From: Salinimicrobium flavum
GTDB lineage: Bacteria; Bacteroidota; Bacteroidia; Flavobacteriales; Flavobacteriaceae
NCBI RefSeq assembly: GCF_042684505.1
Contig: NZ_JBHULT010000008.1
Location: forward strand, 285,140 to 349,139
Reading direction: 5' to 3'
DNA: 64,000 bases
Made by a program: the position numbers and the translations under genes. Positions 8,604 through 15,876 of the stretch are shown one piece after another. Within the stretch, counting starts at the first letter, position 1; every line of letters begins with the position of its first letter. The notes below the pieces were generated by a model, which was not told the DNA's origin, ran no database searches, and saw nothing but the letters and a program-made list of their open reading frames with translations.

Positions 8604-9388
8604 TCCTGTAAGAGATATTGCACCGTCACCAGTTGGCCGGTTTCTTTACTTACGAATTCTACCACCAGGTTTTGGACACTGTCGAAATAAGCATTCCCCT
8701 GGATTCCCTGGGAAGTGTATATGTAATTATCCCCCCCACCCGATTTAATGAGTCGGGCAAAATGTTGATTATCTCCCTCTTTAAAAAGATCAAATCCTGC
8801 ATTCGTTTTCTCAAGCTGATATTTGATACCATTGTTCAAATACACTGTCGATTCTTCTCCGGTTACCGGAGTAGCTTCAACTCTAACCGGAGTTTCAGGC
8901 ACCTCTTCTTCTACAGCCTCTCTTTCTTCTGAAGTGACCACAGGGTCAATAATTATCTCTTCGGGAGCATCAGTAAAAATATGGTTAAGATCTTCTACCG
9001 ACTTAAAAGCATCCCGAAGGGCCTCCTGAAATGACTTTTTAAAGTCCTTCTCGGTGCTCGATCCCGTCTGGGAGGTAAAAACCACATTGTTATTACAATC
9101 TGAAAGTGTCACATATACCCGTGATCTGAAAAGCCCCGACTTGCTGTGCACATTGGCTTGCAGGATATCGCAGCGGTCCAAACCCTGTGGATCAGGTTCC
9201 TTGTAAAGGGCTTCAAAACCGAATTTTTCAAAAAGAAATGCGGTTAAGGCATTGAGCTGATACTGGTTCTCTTCGGAAAGAAATTCAAATTTTTCAGGTA
9301 CTCTTACGTAATTGTACCTGTTGAGATTCTGAGCAAAGGTAGTTTGGATACCTATAAACAATACGATGGTCAAAAAAGCTGTTTTCAT
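8597..9388 (-). CDS. secreted hypothetical protein, last gene of an envelope trio
   Basis: I do not recognise the family. The 263-residue protein starts with a signal peptide ending TTFAQ (residue 19). The mature part opens with YNYVRVPEKFEFLSEENQYQ and contains an acidic glutamate- and proline-rich linker (about 165-190) before a C-terminal beta-rich part (VYLNNGIKYQLEKTNAGFDL). It is probably periplasmic or attached to the outer membrane. The start overlaps the DUF5723 stop as ATGA, so translation is coupled, and its stop overlaps rarA. I infer a structural or accessory role alongside the upstream outer membrane protein; there is no direct functional evidence. Confidence 0.75.
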   Translation of the reverse strand: MKTAFLTIVLFIGIQTTFAQNLNRYNYVRVPEKFEFLSEENQYQLNALTAFLFEKFGFEALYKEPDPQGLDRCDILQANVHSKSGLFRSRVYVTLSDCNNNVVFTSQTGSSTEKDFKKSFQEALRDAFKSVEDLNHIFTDAPEEIIIDPVVTSEEREAVEEEVPETPVRVEATPVTGEESTVYLNNGIKYQLEKTNAGFDLFKEGDNQHFARLIKSGGGDNYIYTSQGIQGNAYFDSVQNLVVEFVSKETGQLVTVQYLLQDQ

Positions 9389-10791
9389 TCTGTGATCAAA
9401 ATTAACTGGAGTCCCAATTGTACCGAAGCATTATTCGCTTTTGCCAGGTTGGTATAATCCAGAAGATTATCTGCAGCAAGATAAACATTAAAATTGTAGA
9501 TCCTTCCCGAAAGCAGCAGTCCTATATTCGAAAATGAGAAGGAATCGGCGGTATAGGAGATCTTTCCGCGAAAATTATCATTGAAGGTGCGGTCAAAATA
9601 TAGGGTGGTTGCATAATTAACCCCCCGCGGCCTTTTCATGGCAAAAAAATGGGCTCCAACCTGGTTGTAATACCTTCTCCTCCCCATGGGTTTATGACAG
9701 TTACAGGGTTCGGTATTTTCACTAAAACTATAATCAAACGAGGCATTCACTTTTACGGGGCGCCAGGTAACATAGGAATTTTCAAGGGTTTCATCTGTAA
9801 GATGCCGGTCGAGGTCATCTTCCCATTTATCCCAATAATTGTCTGAATTTCCGGTTTCGGGAAAAAGGATCTCGATCCCGTCAGTCTCATAATCCCCATA
9901 ATACCGGTAATTCTCCACGTCTTTTGTGTGGTTCACAAACCCGATATCTAAAATACTTCCGGTAATTCTGTACTGGTCATCTGGATAAAAAGTAAAACCT
10001 GCATCCAAACCTAAACCAAGATTACCTCCCAAAAAGGCCTTTTTGGCGATGTTGCTCATGGTTCCCAAACCTGTCACATCTTCAGAATCTACTAAAGACG
10101 CCCACCCGGCGGTTTTGATAAGCACATCTATCCCACTCATAAAATGCCTGTAAATATTGGCACCTTCGGGAGAAGGACTGGTCCTGAAGATCCCCCTGTT
10201 ATCAACACTATACGCATTGAATACTTCAGAATAAAGCTTGGCCCTGAATCCGTAATTCAGGTCTTCAGAATAATAGTTGGTGAATCCAATATGAAAGACA
10301 TTGAGAGCTTCCGCAGTGAAAGCTGCATCAGAGAATTTAAAATTCTTATTTATATAATTCTTATTCCCTTCCCAGGCCAGCACGGCCAGATCTTTTGGAA
10401 AATAAACAAAGGCATCCATCTCCTGGTAGATCCCTGCAGTAAAATACCTCCTGTTCTTATCCCTCCAACCCAGGGACAGGATCTCCAGCTGCTGGTTTAT
10501 GGTAAAAAAATCATTGTGATCCATGGCCCTGATCGAATTTCGTATGCGGTCATTGATGGTCCCAGGACCTTCTTTGAAAATATCATAAAAGGTTACCCCC
10601 GATGAACCTGCTGAAAGATGCACCTGTGAAAGCAGCGGAAACCCTACGTGCCTGTCAAATGTGACCTCGGCCCCGGGGTTAATCATCAGGCTTTGTGGCA
10701 GGTCGTCAAAATTGTACAGGAGTTGCTTATTTTGCGCGGGGGCAAAAAAAGGGGCAGAAAATATTATAATGAACAGAATTGATCTAATCAT
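9385..10791 (-). CDS. DUF5723-like outer membrane beta-barrel protein
   Basis: The 468-residue protein has a signal peptide (MIRSILFIIIFSAPFFAPAQ), then a repetitive beta-strand pattern rich in Tyr, Phe and Gly that looks like an outer membrane barrel. The opening LLYNFDDLPQSLMINPGAEV resembles DUF5723 proteins, which share the SLxxNPG start with the PorP/SprF and PorV groups. Function is unknown; T9SS-linked surface roles are only a guess. Its start codon overlaps the stop of the lipoprotein gene (TAATG) and its stop overlaps the next start (ATGA), so all three genes are translationally coupled. Confidence 0.72.
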   Translation of the reverse strand: MIRSILFIIIFSAPFFAPAQNKQLLYNFDDLPQSLMINPGAEVTFDRHVGFPLLSQVHLSAGSSGVTFYDIFKEGPGTINDRIRNSIRAMDHNDFFTINQQLEILSLGWRDKNRRYFTAGIYQEMDAFVYFPKDLAVLAWEGNKNYINKNFKFSDAAFTAEALNVFHIGFTNYYSEDLNYGFRAKLYSEVFNAYSVDNRGIFRTSPSPEGANIYRHFMSGIDVLIKTAGWASLVDSEDVTGLGTMSNIAKKAFLGGNLGLGLDAGFTFYPDDQYRITGSILDIGFVNHTKDVENYRYYGDYETDGIEILFPETGNSDNYWDKWEDDLDRHLTDETLENSYVTWRPVKVNASFDYSFSENTEPCNCHKPMGRRRYYNQVGAHFFAMKRPRGVNYATTLYFDRTFNDNFRGKISYTADSFSFSNIGLLLSGRIYNFNVYLAADNLLDYTNLAKANNASVQLGLQLILITE

Positions 10792-11315
10792 TAAAATTCA
10801 AAATTAAATACGCCTTTAGACTTCAACTGCAGCTCCCCTTCTATTGCTTCTGAATTGGGTTGCATTTCAATCTCCACCTTCATTTTTATTGCTCTTTTGA
10901 ATTGATCGACTTCAGGACCGCTAATGGTCTCTATATAATTTACGGTTTCAGGATTATTAATGGACCCTGCAGGCACCGGAATACTAAACCGGTACATTAC
11001 AGAATTATTTTCTGAAAGGAAATTTATATGGGTGATAAAGTCTTGGGGAAAGCTGTTGGTATAGATAAAATTAAGGTCTGCTCTCACCAATCCGTCCTGC
11101 ATATAGTCATCATCAAGGAATTCAAGCCTTACTTCATCACCGGCTTTTGTAACCCCATTCTGAAAACTGGTTTCATTAAGGGTAAAATAAACCAGATCAA
11201 GAGCTGCTGAAGGTGGAAAAATGATCTCTTCATACTGGTCAACATCAATATCTTTTACACAGGAGAAATGAATAAACAGAAGGAAAGAAAAAGTTAATCT
11301 GAAAAGTTTCTTCAT
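10791..11315 (-). CDS. small lipoprotein, first gene of the envelope trio
   Basis: A 174-residue lipoprotein of unknown family. I start at the ATG at 11315 (MKKLFRLTFSFLLFIHFSC), which gives a clean lipoprotein signal with Cys19; an upstream in-frame ATG at 11330 would add five residues that spoil it. The mature part begins VKDIDVDQYEEI and is predicted to be beta-rich (Ig- or DUF4249-like in appearance, but I cannot assign it). It is 54 bases downstream of the yjjG-like gene with no clear promoter between, so it may be read through from the mpl-radC block. Confidence 0.75.
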   Translation of the reverse strand: MKKLFRLTFSFLLFIHFSCVKDIDVDQYEEIIFPPSAALDLVYFTLNETSFQNGVTKAGDEVRLEFLDDDYMQDGLVRADLNFIYTNSFPQDFITHINFLSENNSVMYRFSIPVPAGSINNPETVNYIETISGPEVDQFKRAIKMKVEIEMQPNSEAIEGELQLKSKGVFNFEF

Positions 11316-11369
11316 GGGTACCATCAACATTCAATTAAATTTTCTAACGAATGAAAGCTTCTATTATTG

Positions 11370-12059
11370 CTACAGGAATCCGGTTAGATCTTTCATTTCC
11401 AACACCTGGTGATATTCGGGAGCGAATTCCCGCTTGTAATAATTGTAGAGGATTGCATGCATTCCAAAGTTATGGGCGCCCAGTATGTCGGCTTCAAAGT
11501 TATCACCTATCATGATGCTGCTTTCCAGTGTGGCTGAGGCATTCTTTAAGGCTGCTTCGAAAATTTGCCTGTGAGGTTTCTTTACACCTACATCTTCTGA
11601 AGTAGTAATTGTTCTGAAATATTTAAGGATACCCGAGCTTTCCATTTTTTTATGCTGCACCTCCTTAAAACCATTGGTGATAATATGTAACTTATAGGAA
11701 GGATACAGATATTCCAGTATCTCCACCGTACCTTCAAGAAGGTAATTGTAATTGGGCAGGTGATCTATATAATCAACAGCAAGTCTATCTATTTGCTCAT
11801 CTGTCACAGTTACATTCAAAGAATCAAAGGTTTCTTTTAACCTACCATATCTGAGATCTTCCTTGGAGACCTGGTTCTCACGATAAAGTTTCCAGTAATT
11901 TTCATTAATAGGAGCGTAGACCTCCAGGAAACTTCTTAGCTCCACCTCCACCCTGTTCTTCTTAAAAACAGAATCAAAAGCAAGCCCTGAATTTTTATCA
12001 AAATCCCACAAAGTATGGTCAAGGTCAAAGAAAATGTGTTGAATGTTACTGAATTTCAT
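11370..12059 (-). CDS. YjjG-family pyrimidine nucleotidase (HAD superfamily)
   Basis: Cytosolic HAD hydrolase; YjjG enzymes dephosphorylate noncanonical pyrimidine nucleoside monophosphates as housecleaning. The 229-residue protein has the nucleophile motif FFDLDHTLWDF (Asp12 and Asp14), motif II HIITNG, motif III lysine in VGVKKPHRQIF, and the metal motif MIGDNFEADILGA. The cap domain is helical, as in YjjG. It overlaps the deacetylase-like gene upstream by 14 bases, so the two are co-translated. Other HAD phosphatases are possible. Confidence 0.82.
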   Translation of the reverse strand: MKFSNIQHIFFDLDHTLWDFDKNSGLAFDSVFKKNRVEVELRSFLEVYAPINENYWKLYRENQVSKEDLRYGRLKETFDSLNVTVTDEQIDRLAVDYIDHLPNYNYLLEGTVEILEYLYPSYKLHIITNGFKEVQHKKMESSGILKYFRTITTSEDVGVKKPHRQIFEAALKNASATLESSIMIGDNFEADILGAHNFGMHAILYNYYKREFAPEYHQVLEMKDLTGFL

Positions 12060-13335
12060 TGATCATCTTTAAGATTGAAATATTTCTTTTAGCATTAGAA
12101 TATTCAGAAAAATCGATATTTGTGAAAACACAGGTCAATTTTCCATTTACAAGTTTGGTTTGTCGCTTAATTTCCAGAACCTTATACTCGATCTCGGTTT
12201 CTTTCAATTTTTTTGCTGCCTCCATATTAATCGCGTAAGGATGTACCCTCAATGGAGTGGTGATCTCAAAATTAATATCATAGAATAAAAAAGGACTACA
12301 GGTTCCCGCTCTAAACCCAAACATCTCTGGAAAACCCATTGAATAGTCGTTCTTTATTTCGAGTTCGATCATATTATTATAAGTATCCGGCAGCATAAGA
12401 TTGTACTTATTGTTCAGGGCACTCAAAACGGGTCTTTTCAGGATGTTTTCGAGCCGGTTTTTTTCTTCTTTAAGGACCTCAAAATTTTGATTGGCATAAT
12501 ATCCGGGCTGAAGACCCACCTCTGAATAGTCTGCCACAGATTTCATGAGGCTTTGAATCTCAAGCCGGTTATGATTAATATTGCGATCATAGGTCGAAAA
12601 ATCACTCACCTGGAACATGAATTTCAAAGGATGCAGATGTTTCTTTCTGAATTTAAGGATTTGATCATAGACATCAAAAGGATCTCTTCTAACCTTAAGC
12701 ATCACCTGGATACGGTGCAGCAAATATTTTGGTTTCAATTGCACCAGGTCCCGGAAAAATCCTAATAAAACCCTTATCGCTCCTTTTTTCTTGTAGCAGA
12801 ATACCTCTGTTACCGAAACGATGTTTTCTGTGGAAAATTCCCTCTTCGGAAAATCATAATTTGGAAACCTTTGCTTAAGTACCTCCCGGAATTTATACGC
12901 CCAGATATCAACTACCGGTTTTTCAAGGAACTCCTCCTGAAAAGCCAGGCTTTCTGAAGCCGGGAACCTGCCTTCCTTGTCTTTTACATGAGGTAAGTAT
13001 TCCTCATACCGGCTAAGCAGGTAAAAGGAAGCTGCAAAAATATCAAAGGGAAGCGAGCTGTTTTCAGAAACAGCATAAAAACAAGGAACACCGTCCCAAT
13101 CCTGCACCTTTATCTCGATATCTGACAATCCTTGTTCCAGAAGCAGGTCTACATTCTGGATGAACACCTCATTTGCCAGACTTTGTTTCCCGTAGGAGAT
13201 TTTCATTCCCTCGTGGGCTACAAATTCTTCGATCTTAGAAGTAAAACCCACCGGGATCCCCAGAATCTGGGTACATACCTGTTTGAAGGAGTAAGTGATC
13301 CTGGGTGTTATTTTTTGAGTATATATTAAAAGCAT
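12046..13335 (-). CDS. polysaccharide deacetylase-like protein, apparently without catalytic motifs
   Basis: This 429-residue protein matches, from memory, a flavobacterial polysaccharide deacetylase-like family with a conserved N-terminal domain (MLLIYTQKITPRITYSFKQV). The later part keeps the family landmarks ASFYLLSRYEEYLPH, DIWAYKFREVLKQRFPNY, FSTYDRNI and GFRAGTCSPFLFYD. However, the place for the metal-binding aspartates reads IVSVTEVFCYKKKG, and the histidine-motif region reads ALNNKYNLMLPDTYNN with no HxxxH. It may be inactive or use other chemistry. It sits 15 bases after radC and overlaps the nucleotidase gene. Function unknown. Confidence 0.72.
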   Translation of the reverse strand: MLLIYTQKITPRITYSFKQVCTQILGIPVGFTSKIEEFVAHEGMKISYGKQSLANEVFIQNVDLLLEQGLSDIEIKVQDWDGVPCFYAVSENSSLPFDIFAASFYLLSRYEEYLPHVKDKEGRFPASESLAFQEEFLEKPVVDIWAYKFREVLKQRFPNYDFPKREFSTENIVSVTEVFCYKKKGAIRVLLGFFRDLVQLKPKYLLHRIQVMLKVRRDPFDVYDQILKFRKKHLHPLKFMFQVSDFSTYDRNINHNRLEIQSLMKSVADYSEVGLQPGYYANQNFEVLKEEKNRLENILKRPVLSALNNKYNLMLPDTYNNMIELEIKNDYSMGFPEMFGFRAGTCSPFLFYDINFEITTPLRVHPYAINMEAAKKLKETEIEYKVLEIKRQTKLVNGKLTCVFTNIDFSEYSNAKRNISILKMINEIQ

Positions 13336-13350
13336 ATAGGCAGGGAAAAA

Positions 13351-14052
13351 TTATAGGAGACCTTCATCGGCAAAGCTAAAATAAGATTTCTCGGTCACAA
13401 TAAGGTGATCCAGGATCTTGATATCAATACTCTCCCCTGCAGTTTTCAATTTTTGGGTAAGTTGCTTGTCTGCGCTGCTGGGATTCAAATTTCCGGAAGG
13501 GTGATTATGAGCAAGAATAATGGCGGTTGCCCCCAGTTCCAACGCTTTTTTCAGAGCCAGTCTTACATCGACGAGAGTCCCTGTGATCCCTCCTTTACTC
13601 AGCTGAAACCTGTCTATGACCTTGTTTGAATTGTTGACATAAATGATCCAGAATTCTTCATGAGGAAGATCTCCAATAATGGGTTGCATAAGTTCAAAAA
13701 CTGAAGTACTTGAGGAAATCTTCTTTTTATCAAGGGCTTCTTCAGAACGTCTTCTTCGACCCAATTCCAGGGCAGCAATAATAGTAATGGCTTTGGCCTC
13801 ACCTATTCCTTTGTGGTGAGTAAGCTGTTTCACGGAGAGTTTACCCAATTCATTAAGACTATGACCTGAAGCTGAAAGTATCTTTTTGCAAAGTTCCACT
13901 GCACTTTCATTCCTGCTGCCAGAGCCAATTAGAATTGCCAGAAGTTCAGCGTCACTCAGGGAATTACGACCTTTTTGAAGTAATTTCTCCCGTGGGCGGT
14001 CCCCTTCTGCCCAGTTTTTTATCGTAAAAGAGGTGTTTTCCCTTGTTCCCAT
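13351..14052 (-). CDS. radC: RadC-family JAB/MPN domain protein
   Basis: The 233-residue protein has an N-terminal UPF0758 region (GDRPREKLLQKGRNSLSDAE), a helix-hairpin-helix part (HHKGIGEAKAITIIAALELG, 79-98) and a C-terminal metalloprotease-like JAMM motif HNHPSGNLNPSSAD with His182, His184 and Asp195. The family is widespread; the old DNA-repair assignment was withdrawn and the role is uncertain. A promoter with an embedded palindrome lies just upstream, within the mpl-radC gap. The downstream deacetylase-like gene follows after 15 bases. Confidence 0.9.
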   Translation of the reverse strand: MGTRENTSFTIKNWAEGDRPREKLLQKGRNSLSDAELLAILIGSGSRNESAVELCKKILSASGHSLNELGKLSVKQLTHHKGIGEAKAITIIAALELGRRRRSEEALDKKKISSSTSVFELMQPIIGDLPHEEFWIIYVNNSNKVIDRFQLSKGGITGTLVDVRLALKKALELGATAIILAHNHPSGNLNPSSADKQLTQKLKTAGESIDIKILDHLIVTEKSYFSFADEGLL

Positions 14053-14060
14053 AGTTCTAA

Positions 14061-14095
14061 TTTTCTTAAAGATAAGAAAATGAGAAATATGTCAA
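14061..14095 (-). promoter_or_regulatory. radC promoter with overlapping palindrome
   Basis: Minus strand: TTG (14093-14095), 18 bases, then TATCTTTA (14067-14074). The -7 box is embedded in a perfect palindrome, TTTTCTTA-N4-TAAGAAAA (14061-14080), 8 bases upstream of the radC start. The same arms recur at the DUF4136 gene. Confidence 0.55.
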
Positions 14096-14101
14096 CAGGT
14101 G

Positions 14102-15457
14102 CTAATTGATCCAGTCCTTGATCTCGTCAAAATCGAGTCCGCCGTAATTACCACTGCTCATTAGCAACAGTACAGATTGGTTTAGATCCCTGGATTTAAG
14201 AAAATCCTTAAATCCTTCAGGAGTAGTGAAAATAATAAGATCCTCTCTTTCAAAAGCTTCAAATATTTGCTCTTCAGTAATGGGCTCCAGCCTTTTGTTC
14301 TCTACGGCTTCCGGAGAAAAATACACCACTGCAACATCGGCAGCATCAAGGGAATTCCTGTATTCTTTCAGAAATTCTGCATTCAGACTACTATAAGTAT
14401 GCAGTTCCAGACAAGCCACCAGGGTTTTTTCGGGATATTGCTCCTTCACAGCATTAGTAGTAGCCTTTACCTTGGAAGGGCTATGGGCAAAATCCTTATA
14501 TACTACCGTATTGTTGGTTTCTGTTACCTTCTCCAGCCTTTTAGAGGCACCTGAAAAAGAGGCAATAGCTTCATAAAAATCTTCCTCATCGACACCCATA
14601 TGTTGACAGATCCATTTTGCGCCCGCAAGGTTCTGGAGATTGTGTTCCCCGAATATCTCCACCGGCATATGCCCTTCGGGCGTTTCCAGAAGAGTAGTCT
14701 CCCGCTCTACCCGGTAGGCAGGGGTTTGGTAAGGGTGTTTTCTAATTGTATTCGTGGTTTCCTTAACCAGTTTTTGGATATGAGGATCTTCATCATTGTA
14801 TACAAGTATTCCCCCACTGATAATAGATGAAATAAATTTTTCAAATTGTTCAAGGTAACCTTCAAAAGTTGGGAATACGTTTATATGATCCCAGGCGATC
14901 CCGCTCAATAAAGCAATATTGGGTTGATAAAGATGAAATTTTGGTCGCCTGTCAATGGGGGAAGAAAGATATTCATCTCCCTCAAGCACTATGAAATCAT
15001 TGTCTTCTGTGAGGTGTACCATTGTGTCAAAACCTTCCAGTTGTGCTCCCACCATATAATCCACTTCCTTGTGGTGATAGTTGAGCACGTGAAGGATCAT
15101 GGAGGTGATAGTGGTCTTCCCGTGGGAACCGCCTATCACTACCCTTGTCTTTTCTTTTGACTGCTCATACAGGAATTCAGGATAGGAATAGACTTTCACT
15201 CCCAGCTCTTTAGCCATTTGTAATTCGGGATTATCTTCCCGGGCATGCATACCCAGGATAACGGCATCCAATTCTGGGGTGACCTTTTGAGGAAACCATC
15301 CGTATTCCTCTGGAAGTAGTCCATATTTTTTAAGTCGGGAACGGGATGGTTCGTAGATCATATCGTCACTCCCGGTAATGTGATATCCTTTATGGTGTAA
15401 CGCCAGAGCCAGGTTGTGCATGGCACTCCCGCCTATGGCTATAAAATGTATTCGCAT
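14102..15457 (-). CDS. mpl: UDP-N-acetylmuramate:L-Ala-gamma-D-Glu-meso-DAP ligase
   Basis: Mur-ligase family enzyme that reattaches the recycled murein tripeptide to UDP-MurNAc. The 451-residue protein has the Rossmann start MRIHFIAIGGSAMHNLALAL, ATP loop GGSHGKTT (109-116), LEGDEY, and the C-terminal domain KDFAHSPSKVKATT. The GSDDMIYEPSRSRL and DEYLSSPIDRRPKFHLY stretches favour Mpl over MurC, which is usually encoded in the mra/dcw cluster. Together with anmK (59980-61041) it points to peptidoglycan recycling. It heads the minus-strand block running down to 8597. Confidence 0.88.
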   Translation of the reverse strand: MRIHFIAIGGSAMHNLALALHHKGYHITGSDDMIYEPSRSRLKKYGLLPEEYGWFPQKVTPELDAVILGMHAREDNPELQMAKELGVKVYSYPEFLYEQSKEKTRVVIGGSHGKTTITSMILHVLNYHHKEVDYMVGAQLEGFDTMVHLTEDNDFIVLEGDEYLSSPIDRRPKFHLYQPNIALLSGIAWDHINVFPTFEGYLEQFEKFISSIISGGILVYNDEDPHIQKLVKETTNTIRKHPYQTPAYRVERETTLLETPEGHMPVEIFGEHNLQNLAGAKWICQHMGVDEEDFYEAIASFSGASKRLEKVTETNNTVVYKDFAHSPSKVKATTNAVKEQYPEKTLVACLELHTYSSLNAEFLKEYRNSLDAADVAVVYFSPEAVENKRLEPITEEQIFEAFEREDLIIFTTPEGFKDFLKSRDLNQSVLLLMSSGNYGGLDFDEIKDWIN

Positions 15458-15876
15458 TTATTCTAAATTTTTGTAAAGATAAACCTTCCTCCCGGAAGGA
15501 AAAAAGCACAAAATGAAAAGATAAATTTCTCACCGAGGAGAGTTGAGCGGGAACAAATACATAACCTTAACCGATAACCCGGAATTTGCAGCTTCAGAGG
15601 TAATTGACCTTTACCATTATAGAAAACTTTCACCCCCTTCAATTCTGTGGGAATTGAGTGTTAACTTTTTATATGTAAATATTTTCCTAAAAATATTATA
15701 TTAATAAAATTGTTGTACTTTTAACCCTCCCTACCTCAACGATATAGAAGGCAAAATTAGCCTCTGCACTTTAACCCCTAAGTTAACAGGAGTTTAAGTT
15801 TTTTTTTTAATCTTTGCTATATATTTGAACCGTAATTACCAAAATGAAAATCGACTTAATTTAACACTTAGAGCCT
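15458..15876. other. intergenic region with adhesin leader and promoter
   Basis: This 419-base AT-rich gap separates mpl from the divergent adhesin gene. Seen here are a minus-strand TATCTTTA box about 15 bases upstream of mpl, an inverted repeat TCAATTC/GAATTGA (15639-15657), the adhesin -7 box at 15820-15827, and a six-codon ORF (MKIDLI, 15844-15864) just ahead of the adhesin start. No other coding sequence was recognised. Confidence 0.5.
15820..15827 (+). promoter_or_regulatory. -7 box of the adhesin-PorP-OmpA operon
   Basis: TATATTTG matches TAnnTTTG exactly, 49 bases before the adhesin ATG at 15877. At the -33 distance only a TTT within a T-rich tract is seen, so the -35-like element is weak. 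Confidence 0.5.

Noticed and set aside
15485..15506. Terminator at CCTTCC-TCCC-GGAAGG near mpl
   Set aside because: It lies upstream of mpl on the minus strand and lacks a T tract in the direction of transcription; probably chance.
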